Shown: piece after piece, positions 57,201 to 60,455 of the stretch
How the letters are laid out: every line of letters begins with the position of its first letter
How positions within the stretch are numbered: position 1 is the first letter of the stretch
Origin: Eledone cirrhosa
Lineage: Eukaryota; Mollusca; Cephalopoda; Octopoda; Eledonidae
Reading direction: 5' to 3'
DNA length: 64,000 nucleotides
Assembly: GCA_964016885.1 (NCBI GenBank)
Contig: OZ024744.1
Span: forward strand, 114,958,302-115,022,301
Made by a program: the position numbers and the translations under genes
The notes under the pieces: model-generated
Database searches by the model: none
Told to the model about the DNA's origin: nothing
Seen by the model: only the letters and a program-made list of their open reading frames with translations

Positions 57201-60065
57201 TGCTGCGGTTGGTGTTGTCATCGTTTCTGTTGTCTGACTTGTCGCTGTTGCTGCTGCGGTTGGTGTTGTCATCGTTTCTGTTGTCTGACTTGTCGCTGTT
57301 GTTGCTGCGGTTGGTGTTGTCATCATTTCTGTTGTCTGACTTGTCGCTGTTGCTGCTGCGGTTGGTGTTGTCATCATTTCTGTTGTCTGACTTGTCGCTG
57401 TTGCTGCTGCGGTTGGTGTTGTCATCATTTCTGTTGTCTGACCTGTCGCTGTTGCTGCTGCGGTTGGTGTTGTCATTGTTTCTGTTGTCTGACTTGTCGC
57501 TGTTGCTGCTGCGGTTGGTGTTGTCATCATTTCTGTTGTCTGACCTGTCGCTGTTGCTGCTGCGGTTGGTGTTGTCATTGTTTCTGTTGTCTGACTTGTC
57601 GCTGTTGCTGCTGCGGTTGGTGTTGTCATCATTTCTGTTGTCTGACTTGTCGCTGTTGTTGCTGCGGTTGGTGTTGTCATCATTTCTGTTGTCTGACTTG
57701 TCGCTGTTGCTGCTGCGGTTGGTGTTGTCATTGTTTCTGTTGTCTGACTTGTCGCTGTTGCTGCTGCGGTTGGTGTTGTCATCATTTCTGTTGTCTGACT
57801 TGTCGCTGTTGTTGCTGCGGTTGGTGTTGTCATCATTTCTGTTGTCTGACTTGTCGCTGTTGTTGCTGCGGTTGGTGTTGTCATCATTTCTGTTGTCTGA
57901 CCTGTCGCTGTTGCTGCTGCGGTTGGTGTTGTCATTGTTTCTGTTGTCTGACTTGTCGCTGTTGCTGCTGCGGTTGGTGTTGTCATTGTTTCTGTTGTCT
58001 GTCTTGTCGCTGTTGCTGCTGCGGTTGGTGTTGTCATCATTTCTGTTGTCTGACTTGTCGCTGTAGCTACTGCGGTTGGTGTTGTCATCATTTCTGTTGT
58101 CTGACTTGTCGCTGTTGTTGCTGCGGTTGGTGTTGTCATCATTTCTGTTGTCTGACTTGTCGCTGTTGTTGCTGCGGTTGGTGTTGTCATCATTTCTGTT
58201 GTCTGACTTGTCGCTGTTACTGCTGCGGTTGGTGTTGTCATCATTTCTGTTGTCTGACCTGTCGCTGTTGCTGCTGCGGTTGGTGTTGTCATTGTTTCTG
58301 TTGTCTGTCTTGTCGCTGTTGCTGCTGTGGTTGGTGTTGTCATCATTTCTGTTGTCTGACTTGTCGCTGTTGCTGCTGCGGTTGGTGTTGTCATCATTTC
58401 TGTTGTCTGTCTTGTCGCTGTTGCTGCTGCGGTTGGTGTTGTCATCATTTCTGTTGTCTGACTTGTCGCTGTTGCTGCTGCGGTTGGTGTTGTCATCATT
58501 TCTGTTGTCTGTCTTGTCGCTGTTGCTGCTGCGGTTGGTGTTGTCATTGTTTCTGTTGTCTGACTTGTCGCTGTTGCTGCTGCGGTTGGTGTTGTCATCA
58601 TTTCTGTTGTCTGACCTGTCGCTGTTGCTGCTGCGGTTGGTGTTGTCATTGTTTCTGTTGTCTGACTTGTCGCTGTTGCTGCTGCGGTTGGTGTTGTCAT
58701 CATTTCTGTTGTCTGACTTGTCGCTGTTGCTGCTGCGGTTGGTGTTGTCATTGTTTCTGTTGTCTGTCTTGTCGCTGTTGCTGCTGTGGTTGGTGTTGTC
58801 ATCATTTCTGTTGTCTGACTTGTCGCTGTTGCTGCTGCGGTTGGTGTTGTCATTGTTTCTGTTGTCTGACTTGTCGCTGTTGTTGCTGCGGTTGGTGTTG
58901 TCATTGTTTCTGTTGTCTGACTTGTCGCTGTTGTTGCTGCGGTTGGTGTTGTCATTGTTTCTGTTGTCTGTCTTGTCGCTGTTGCTGCTGCGGTTGGTGT
59001 TGTCATCATTTCTGTTGTCTGATTTGTCGCTGTTGCTGCTGTGGTTGGTGTTGTCATCATTTCTGTTGTCTGACTTGTCGCTGTTGCTGCTGCGGTTGGT
59101 GTTGTCATCATTTCTGTTGTCTGACCTGTCGCTGTTGTTGCTGCGGTTGGTGTTGTCATTGTTTCTGTTGTCTGACTTGTCGCTGTTGTTGGTGCGGTTG
59201 GTGTTGTCATTGTTTCTGTTGTCTGTCTTGTCGCTGTTGCTGCTGCGGTTGGTGTTGTCATCATTTCTGTTGTCTGATTTGTCGCTGTTGCTGCTGTGGT
59301 TGGTGTTGTCATCATTTCTGTTGTCTGTCTTGTCGCTGTTGCTGCTGCGGTTGGTGTTGTCATCATTTCTGTTGTCTGACTTGTCGCTGTTGCTGCTGCA
59401 GTTGGTGTTGTCATCATTTCTGTTGTCTGTCTTGTCGCTGTTGCTGCTGCGGTTGGTGTTGTCATCGTTTCTGTTGTCTGTCTTGTCGCTGTTGCTGCTG
59501 CGGTTGGTGTTGTCATCGTTTCTGTTGTCTGTCTTGTCGCTGTTGCTGCTGCGGTTGGTGTTGTCATTGTTTCTGTTGTCTGTCTTGTCGCTGTTGCTGC
59601 TGCGGTTGGTGTTGTCATCATTTCTGTTGTCTGTCTTGTCGCTGTTGCTGCTGCGGTTGGTGTTGTCATCATTTCTGTTGTCTGACTTGTCGCTGTTGCT
59701 GCTGCGGTTGGTGTTGTCATCATTTCTGTTGTCTGTCTTGTCGCTGTTGCTGCTGCGGTTGGTGTTGTCATCGTTTCTGTTGTCTGTCTTGTCGCTGTTG
59801 CTGCTGCGGTTGGTGTTGTCATCGTTTCTGTTGTCTGTCTTGTCGCTGTTGCTGCTGCGGTTGGTGTTGTCATTGTTTCTGTTGTCTGTCTTGTCGCTGT
59901 TGCTGCTGCGGTTGGTGTTGTCATCATTTTAATATTATTGTTGTCAGTATTGGTGTTGCTGCTGCAGCTGCTCATGCTGCTTGTGGTGATGTTGCTAAAT
60001 GTATTTCTAGTATTATTCATTGTGTTTGCCGCTTCCCTCCTCTCAATATTTAAGTCTGCTGTCAT
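37395..60065 (-). CDS. Candidate giant mucin-like PTS-repeat protein, N-proximal segment (7,556 codons)
   Basis: Unrecognised gene, described from its composition. The reading frame opens with 46 non-repeat residues rich in Asn, Ser and Thr, with sequons N-N-T and N-I-T and one Cys. About 440 copies of a 17-residue unit follow (consensus MMTTPTAAATATSQTTE). Eight of 17 residues are Thr or Ser, with one Pro per unit, as in mucin O-glycosylation domains. Residue 13 varies (Ser, Arg, Gly, Thr, Asn) and residue 1 is Met, Thr or occasionally Ile. The TTPT and QTTE cores hardly change. No signal peptide follows Met1, and the Met1 context is poor (C at -3); Met16 has A at -3. An in-frame TAA lies just upstream at 60078-60080, so a secreted product would need an upstream exon spliced in near 60060-60077. 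The segment ends at a lone TAG. An expressed gene is inference; a satellite that happens to be open in this frame is the alternative. Confidence 0.45.
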   Translation of the reverse strand: MTADLNIERREAANTMNNTRNTFSNITTSSMSSCSSNTNTDNNNIKMMTTPTAAATATRQTTETMTTPTAAATATRQTTETMTTPTAAATATRQTTETMTTPTAAATATRQTTEMMTTPTAAATATSQTTEMMTTPTAAATATRQTTEMMTTPTAAATATRQTTETMTTPTAAATATRQTTETMTTPTAAATATRQTTETMTTPTAAATATRQTTEMMTTPTAAATATSQTTEMMTTPTAAATATRQTTEMMTTPTTAATATNQTTEMMTTPTAAATATRQTTETMTTPTAPTTATSQTTETMTTPTAATTATGQTTEMMTTPTAAATATSQTTEMMTTPTTAATATNQTTEMMTTPTAAATATRQTTETMTTPTAATTATSQTTETMTTPTAATTATSQTTETMTTPTAAATATSQTTEMMTTPTTAATATRQTTETMTTPTAAATATSQTTEMMTTPTAAATATSQTTETMTTPTAAATATGQTTEMMTTPTAAATATSQTTETMTTPTAAATATRQTTEMMTTPTAAATATSQTTEMMTTPTAAATATRQTTEMMTTPTAAATATSQTTEMMTTPTTAATATRQTTETMTTPTAAATATGQTTEMMTTPTAAVTATSQTTEMMTTPTAATTATSQTTEMMTTPTAATTATSQTTEMMTTPTAVATATSQTTEMMTTPTAAATATRQTTETMTTPTAAATATSQTTETMTTPTAAATATGQTTEMMTTPTAATTATSQTTEMMTTPTAATTATSQTTEMMTTPTAAATATSQTTETMTTPTAAATATSQTTEMMTTPTAATTATSQTTEMMTTPTAAATATSQTTETMTTPTAAATATGQTTEMMTTPTAAATATSQTTETMTTPTAAATATGQTTEMMTTPTAAATATSQTTEMMTTPTAAATATSQTTEMMTTPTAATTATSQTTETMTTPTAAATATSQTTETMTTPTAAATATSQTTETMTTPTAAATATSQTTETMTTPTAAATATGQTTEMMTTPTAATTATSQTTEMMTTPTAAATATSQTTEMMTTPTAATTATSQTTEMMTTPTAAATATSQTTETMTTPTAAATATSQTTETMTTPTAAATATRQTTEMMTTPTAAATATGQTTETMTTPTAAATATRQTTETMTTPTAAATATRQTTEIMTTPTAAATATGQTTEMMTTPTAAATATSQTTEMMTTPTAAATATSQTTEMMTTPTAAATATSQTTETMTTPTAAATATRQTTEMMTTPTAAATATGQTTETMTTPTAAATATRQTTEIMTTPTAAATATGQTTETMTTPTAAATATSQTTEMMTTPTAAATATSQTTEMMTTPTAAATATRQTTETMTTPTAAATATRQTTEMMTTPTAAATATGQTTEIMTTPTAAATATRQTTEMMTTPTAAATATTQTTEMMTTPTAAATATSQTTETMTTPTAAATATSQTTEMMTTPTAAATATGQTTEMMTTPTAAATATRQTTEMMTTPTAAATATSQTTETMTTPTAAATATSQTTEMMTTPTAAATATRQTTEMMTTPTTAATATGQTTETMTTPTAAATATSQTTETMTTPTTAATATRQTTETMTTPTAAATATGQTTEMMTTPTAAATATSQTTEMMTTPTAAATATSQTTEMMTTPTAAATATSQTTETMTTPTAAATATSQTTEMMTTPTAAATATSQTTEMMTTPTAAATATSQTTEMMTTPTAAATATGQTTETMTTPTAAATATSQTTEMMTTPTAAATATSQTTEMMTTPTAAATATRRTTEMMTTPTAAATATSQTIEMMTTPTAAATATSQTTEMMTTPTAAATATSQTTEMMTTPTAAATATSQTTETMTTPTAAATATSQTTEMMTTPTAATTATSQTTEMMTTPTAAATATSQTTETMTTPTAAATATGQTTEMMTTPTAATTATSQTTEMMTTPTAATTATSQTTEMMTTPTAAATATSQTTETMTTPTAAATATSQTTEMMTTPTAATTATSQTTEMMTTPTAAATATSQTTETMTTPTAAATATGQTTEMMTTPTAAATATSQTTETMTTPTAAATATGQTTEMMTTPTAAATATSQTTEMMTTPTAAATATSQTTEMMTTPTAATTATSQTTEMMTTPTAAATATSQTTETMTTPTAAATATSQTTETMTTPTAAATATSQTTETMTTPTAAATATGQTTEMMTTPTAATTATSQTTEMMTTPTAAATATSQTTEMMTTPTAATTATSQTTEMMTTPTAAATATSQTTETMTTPTAAATATSQTTETMTTPTAAATATRQTTEMMTTPTAAATATGQTTETMTTPTAAATATRQTTETMTTPTAAATATRQTTEIMTTPTAAATATGQTTEMMTTPTAAATATSQTTEMMTTPTAAATATSQTTEMMTTPTAAAKATSQTTETMTTPTAAATATRQTTEMMTTPTAAATATGQTTETMTTPTAAATATRQTTEIMTTPTAAATATGQTTETMTTPTAAATATSQTTEMMTTPTAAATATSQTTEMMTTPTAAATATRQTTETMTTPTAAATATRQTTEMMTTPTAAATATGQTTEIMTTPTAAATATRQTTEMMTTPTAAATATTQTTEMMTTPTAAATATSQTTETMTTPTAAATATSQTTEMMTTPTAAATATGQTTEMMTTPTAAATATRQTTEMMTTPTAAATATSQTTETMTTPTAAATATSQTTEMMTTPTAAATATRQTTEMMTTPTTAATATGQTTETMTTPTAAATATSQTTETMTTPTTAATATRQTTETMTTPTAAATATGQTTEMMTTPTAAATATSQTTEMMTTPTAAATATSQTTEMMTTPTAAATATSQTTETMTTPTAAATATSQTTEMMTTPTAAATATSQTTEMMTTPTAAATATSQTTEMMTTPTAAATATGQTTETMTTPTAAATATSQTTEMMTTPTAAATATSQTTEMMTTPTAAATATRRTTEMMTTPTAAATATSQTIEMMTTPTAAATATSQTTEMMTTPTAAATATSQTTEMMTTPTAAATATSQTTEMMTTPTAAVTATTQTTEMMTTPTAAATATRQTTEMMTTPTAAATATRQTTEMMTTPTAAATATSQTTEMMTTPTAATTATGQTTETMTTPTTAATATSQTTEMMTTPTAATTATGQTTETMTTPTTAATATSQTTEMMTTPTAATTATGQTTETMTTPTAAATGTSQTTEMMTTPTAATTATGQTTETMTTPTTAATATSQTTEMMTTPTAATTATGQTTETMTTPTAAATATSQTTEMMTTPTAATTATGQTTETMTTPTTAATATGQTTEMMTTPTAAATATSQTTEMMTTPTAAATATSQTTEMMTTPTAAATATSQTTEMMTTPTAAATATRQTTETMTTPTAAATATSQTTEMMTTPTAAATATRQTTETMTTPTAAATATVQTTEMMTTPTAAATATSQTTEMMTTPTAAATATSQTTEMMTTPTAAATATSQTTETMTTPTAAATATSQTTEMMTTPTAAATATSQTTETMTTPTAAATATSQTTETMTTPTAAATATRQTTEMMTTPTTAATATRQTTEMMTTPTASATATSQTTETMTTPTAAATATGQTTETMTTPTTAATATSQTTEMMTTPTAAATATSQPTEMMTTPTAAATATSQTTEMMTTPTTAATATRQTTETMTTPTAAATATSQTTETMTTPTAAATATSQTTEMMTTPTAAATATSQTTEMMTTPTAAATATSQTTEMTTTPTAAATATSQTTEMMTTPTEAATATSQTTETMTTPTAAATATRQTTETMTTPTAAATATSQTTETMTTPTAAATATSQTTETMTTPTAAATATSQTTEMMTIPTAAATATSQTTEMMTTPTAAATATSQTTEMMTTPTAAATATSQTTEMTTTPTAAATATSQTTEMMTTPTAAATATSQTTEMTTTPTAAATATSQTTEMMTTPTAAATATSQTTETMTTPTAAATATSQTTEMMTTPTAAATATSQTTEMMTTPTAAATATSQTTEMMTTPTAAATATSQTTEMMTTPTAAATATRQTTEMMTTPTAAVTATSQTTEMMTTPTAAATATTQTTEMMTTPTAAATATRQTTEMMTTPTAAATATRQTTEMMTTPTAAATATRQTTEMMTTPTAAATATRQTTEMMTTPTAAATATRQTTEMMTTPTAAATATRQTTEMMTTPTAAATATSQTTEMMTTPTAATTATGQTTETMTTPTTAATATSQTTEMMTTPTAAATATSQTTEMMTTPTAAATATSQTTEMMTTPTTAATATRQTTETMTTPTAAATATRQTTEMMTTPTAAATATGQTTETMTTPTAAATATSQTTETMTTPTAAATATRQTTETMTTPTAAATATSQTTEMMTTPTAAATVTSQTTETMTTPTAAATATSQTTEMMTTPTAAATATSQTTETMTTPTAAATATSQTTEMMTTPTAAATATSQTTEMTTTPTAAATATRQTTEMMTTPTAAATATSQTTETMTTPTAAATATRQTTEMMTTPTAAATATRQTTETMTTPTAAATATSQTTETMTTPTAAAIATSQTTEMMTIPTAAATATSQTTEMMTTPTAAATATSQTTEMMTTPTAAATATSQTTEMTTTPTAAATATSQTTEMMTTPTAAATVTSQTTEMTTTPTAAATATSQTTEMMTTPTAAATATSQTTETMTTPTAAATATTQTTEMMTTPTAAATATSQTTEMMTTPTAAATATRQTTEMMTTPTAAVTATSQTTEMMTTPTAAATATSQTTEMMTTPTAAATATSQTTEMMTTPTAAATATSQTTEMMTTPTAAATATSQTTEMMTTPTAAATATSQTTEMMTTPTAAATATRQTTEMMTTPTAAVTATSQTIEMMTTPTAAATATSHTTEMMTTPTAAATATSQTTEMMTTPIAAATATSQTTEMMTTPTAAATATSQTTEMTTTPTAAATATRQTTETMTTPTAAATATSQTTEMTTTPTAAATATSQTTETMTTPTAAATATSQTTEMMTTPTAAATATSQTTEMMTTPTAAATATGQTTEMMTTPTAAATATSQTTEMMTTPTAAATATRQTTETMTTPTAAATATSQTTEMTTTPTAAATATSQTTETMTTPTAAATATRQTTEMMTTPTAAATATSQTTEMMTTPTAAATATSQTTEMMTTPTAAATATSQTTETMTTPTAAATATSQTTEMTTTPTAAATATSQTTETMTTPTAAATATRQTTEMMTTPTAAATATSQTTEMMTTPTAAATATSQTTEMMTTPTAAATATSQTTEMMTTPTAAATATGQTTETMTTPTAAATATSQTTEMMTTPTAAATATRQTTETMTTPTAAATATSQTTEMTTTPTAAATATSQTTETMTTPTAAATATRQTTEMMTTPTAAATATSQTTEMMTTPTAAATATSQTTEMMTTPTAAATATSQTTETMTTPTAAATATSQTTEMMTTPTAAATATSQTTEMMTTPTAAATATSQTTEMMTTPTAAATATSQTTETMTTPTAAATATSQTTEMMTTPTAAVTVTSQTTEMMTTPTAAATATRQTTEMMTTPTAAVTATSQTTEMMTTPTAAVTATSHTTEMMTTPTAAATATSQTTEMMTTPTAAATATSQTTEMMTTPTAAATATSQTTEMMTTPTAAATATSQTTETMTTPTAAATATSQTTEMMTTPTAAATATRQTTEMMTTPTAAATATSQTTETMTTPTAAATATSQTTETMTTPTAAATATSQTTEMMTTPTAAATATSQTTETMTTPTAAATATSQTTEMMTTPTAAATATSQTTETMTTPTTAATATGQTTETMTTPTAAATATSQTTEMMTTPTAAATATSQTTETMTTPTTAATATGQTTEMMTTPTAAATATSQTTEMMTTPTAAATATSQTTEMMTTPTAAATATRQTTEMMTTPTAAATATSQTTETMTTPTAAATATSQTTEMMTTPTAAATATRQTTETMTTPTAAATATGQTTEMMTTPTAAATATSQTTEMMTIPTASATATSQTTEMMTTPTAAATATSQTTETMTTPTAAATATSQTTEMKTTPTAAATATSQTTEMMTTPTAAATATSQTTEMMTTPTAAATATSQTTETMTTPTAAATATRQTTEMMTTPTAAATATRQTTEMMTTPTAAATATGQTTETMTTPTAAATATSQTTETMTTPTAAATATSQTTETMTTPTAAATATSQTTEMMTTPTAAATATSQTTEMMTTPTAAATATSQTTEMMTTPTAAATATSQTTEMMTTPTAAATATRQTTETMTTPTAAATATSQTTEMMTTPTAAATATSQTTEMMTTPTAAATATRQTTETMTTPTAAATATSQTTETMTTPTAAATATSQTTEMMTTPTAAATATSQTTEMMTTPTAATTATSQTTEMTTTPTAAATATGQTTETMTTPTAAATATSQTTEMMTTPTAAATATRQTTETMTTPTAASTATSQTTETMATPTAAATATSQTTEMMTTPTAAATATGQTTEMMTTPTAAATATTQTTETMTTPTAAATATSQTTETMTTPTAAATATSQTTETMTTPTAAATATSQTTEMMTTPTAAATATSQTTETMTTPTAAATATSQTTEMMTTPTAATTATSQTTEMTTTPATAATATSQTTEMMTTPTAAATATSQTTETMTTPTAAATATSQTTEMMTTPTTAATATSQTTEMTTTPTTAATATSQTTEMMTTPTAAATATSQTTETMTTPTAAATATSQTTEMMTTPTTAATATSQTTEMMTTPTAAATATTQTTETMTTPTAAATATSQTTETMTTPTAAATATSQTTEMMTTPTAAATATRQTTEMMTTPTAAVTATSQTTEMMTTPTAAATATSHTTEMMTTPTAAATATSQTTEMMTTPTAAATATSQTTEMMTTPTAAATATSQTTEMMTTPTAAATATSQTTEMMTTPTAAATATSQTTEMMTTPTAAATATRQTTEMMTTPTAAVTATSQTTEMMTTPTAAATATSHTTEMMTTPTAAATATSQTTEMMTTPTAAATATSQTTEMMTTPTAAATATSQTTEMTTTPTAAATATRQTTETMTTPTAAATATSQTTEMTTTPTAAATATSQTTETMTTPTAAATATRQTTEMMTTPTAAATATRQTTETMTTPTAAATATRQTTEMMTTLTAAATATSQTTEMMTTPTAAATATSQTTETMTTPTAAATATSQTTETMTTPTAAATATSQTTEMMTTPTAAATATSQTTEMMTTPTAAATATSQTTEMMTTPTAAATATSQTTETMTTPTAAATATSQTTEMMTTPTAAVTATSQTTEMMTTPTAAATATRQTTEMMTTPTAAVTATSQTTEMMTTPTAAATVTSQTTEMMTTPTAAATATSQTTEMMTTPTAAVTATSQTTEMMTTPTAAATATRQTTEMMTTPTAAVTATSQTTEMMTTPTAAVTATSQTTEMMTTPTAAATATSQTTEMMTTPTAAATATSQTTEMMTTPTAAATATSQTTEMMTTPTAAATATSQTTETMTTPTAAATATSQTTEMMTTPTAAATATRQTTEMMTTPTAAATATSQTTETMTTPTAAATATSQTTETMTTPTAAATATSQTTEMMTTPTAAATATSQTTETMTTPTTAATATG
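51060..57980. repeat. Higher-order repeat, two copies of 3,519 bp (69 units)
   Basis: The copies start near 51060 and 54579. TGTTGTACGT at 51261 and 54780 and the CATAAT variant at 52425 and 55944 are 3,519 bp apart, as are the further CATAAT copies near 52733/56252 and 53089/56609. I noted very few differences, for example TTTTGCTGCTG near 52911 against TGTTGCTGCTG near 56430. This is the largest recent tandem duplication visible in the array. Confidence 0.9.
59437..59930. repeat. Terminal 306-bp (6-unit) duplication at the array edge
   Basis: The last twelve or so units before the unique flank repeat the order CATCGT, CATCGT, CATTGT, CATCAT, all with GTCTTG, at a spacing of 306 bp (for example about 59462 and 59768). 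The duplication therefore reaches the 5' edge of the Thr-rich frame. Confidence 0.8.
59928..60065 (-). other. Unique N/S/T-rich flank in frame with the array
   Basis: On the minus strand these 46 codons (start ATG at 60063-60065) join the first 51-bp unit in frame at 59927. They encode a hydrophilic lead (TADLNIERREAAN), then an Asn/Ser/Thr-rich linker ending DNNNIK before the first MMTTPT. The linker shares the array's AGC/AAC/ACA codon bias, so it may be a diverged ancestral repeat. If the protein is secreted this is an internal exon start. The bases around CTTTAAG/TC and GACAG/CAG (60060-60077) are weak 3' splice-site candidates. Confidence 0.45.
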
Positions 60066-60082
60066 ACGACAGCAGACTTAAA
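60049..60082. repeat. Perfect 15-bp inverted repeat with 4-nt loop
   Basis: TTTAAGTCTGCTGTC (60049-60063), loop ATAC, then GACAGCAGACTTAAA (60068-60082). All 15 pairs match, and pairing stops at A60048/G60083. It overlaps the putative first codons of the Thr-rich frame and marks the end of the sequence related to the array. It could be a cruciform or hairpin-forming site, a relic of a foldback event, or an assembly fold-over. Confidence 0.95.
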
Positions 60083-60308
60083 GTTGGGGGGGCGTGGCTC
60101 AGCCATGTTTTTTTATTTCAAGAATTTTTTTTTCAATACAAGTTCAAATATTTAGACGAAAAGGCCCAAATATTACAGTCACCCCTTCACAGGGCAAAGA
60201 CGGAAGTCTTACAACCCTTTTCAAAGAATACAACAATTATTATAAATGAAAATAAACAGAAAATTTCCTACTTTTGTGGAGCTCCAAAAACACGTCTTTA
60301 CTGACAGC
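60083..60308. other. Unassigned AT-rich stretch
   Basis: I see no gene here. It starts with a G-run and GGCGTGGCTCAG, which resembles the 5' end and A box of tRNA-derived SINEs but is not followed by a matching B box. Then come T- and A-rich runs. No coding frame of note: the forward frame over 60020-60304 has no recognisable protein features. Confidence 0.5.
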
Positions 60309-60309
60309 C

Positions 60310-60327
60310 AATAATAATAATAATAAT
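60310..60327. repeat. (AAT)n microsatellite, SINE tail
   Basis: AATAATAATAATAATAAT directly abuts the 3' end of the first SINE copy. On the minus strand it is (ATT)n, the usual tail type of this SINE class. Confidence 0.9.
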
Positions 60328-60412
60328 TGTTTCTACGTTAGGCACAAGGCCAGCAAATACCCAGTGCATTACTGGTACTTTATTTAATCGACCCCGTCAG
60401 GATGAAAGGCAA

Positions 60413-60415
<3 letters not shown>
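60328..60415 (-). mobile_element. Truncated tRNA-derived SINE (3' part only)
   Basis: From TTGTTTCTAC to AAAGT this copy matches the neighbouring SINE (60455-60545) almost base for base, including GGCACAAGGCCAGCAA, CCAGTGCATTACTGGTAC and TTTAATCGACCCCGT. It stops at GGCAAAGT and runs directly into an (AAT)n tract, so its tRNA-like head is missing. Orientation is minus, since the (ATT)n tail lies at the low-coordinate end. It forms the 3' half of a partial tandem dimer. Confidence 0.8.

Positions 60416-60454
<39 letters not shown>
60416..60454. repeat. (TAA)n microsatellite between SINE copies
   Basis: About thirteen TAA units separate the two SINE copies. On the minus strand this is the (ATT)n tail of the upstream, fuller copy. 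Confidence 0.95.

Positions 60455-60455
<1 letters not shown>

Larger units (their letters stand above)
1..59927 (-). repeat. 51-bp tandem array, 1,175 units
   Basis: The whole span is head-to-tail copies of a 51-bp unit. On the plus strand a unit runs from TTGTCGCTGTTGCTGCTGCG through GTTGGTGTTGTCATCATTTC to TGTTGTCTGAC. The phase word TTGTCATCAT occurs at position 1 and again at 59918. That distance (59,917 bp) equals 1,175 x 51 minus 8, which is exactly accounted for by one 6-bp deletion near 4100 and single-base deletions near 13620 and 30290. The consensus plus strand has 23 T, 15 G, 10 C and only 3 A. Units differ at a few recurrent sites: CATCAT/CATTGT/CATCGT/CGTCAT, GACTTG/GTCTTG/GACCTG/GAGTTG, and GCGG/GTGG/GCAG. 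Copies of variant blocks show higher-order structure. The minus strand reads as a Thr-rich 17-residue repeat, so this may be a coding VNTR rather than a plain satellite. The left end is outside the window. Confidence 0.99.

Noticed and set aside
1..59927. CRISPR array
   Set aside because: Units are contiguous with no distinct spacers, the context is eukaryotic, and no cas genes are present.
1..59927. CTG/CAG trinucleotide expansion
   Set aside because: CTG words occur in each unit but only two or three in a row, interrupted by TTG and CGG. The repeat is a 51-mer, not a triplet expansion.
49533..60053. Giant plus-strand Cys-rich frame (CRCCCCGWCCHHFCCLT repeats)
   Set aside because: Same periodicity artefact. 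It has several stops, and over half its residues are Cys, unlike any keratin-associated or metallothionein protein I know.
60083..60110. Possible second SINE head (GGCGTGGCTCAG) on the plus strand
   Set aside because: Only an A-box-like fragment, with no B box or body after it.
60020..60304. Forward ORF of 94 codons spanning the palindrome and AT-rich region
   Set aside because: No recognisable motif, crosses the palindrome and low-complexity runs, and has no supporting context.
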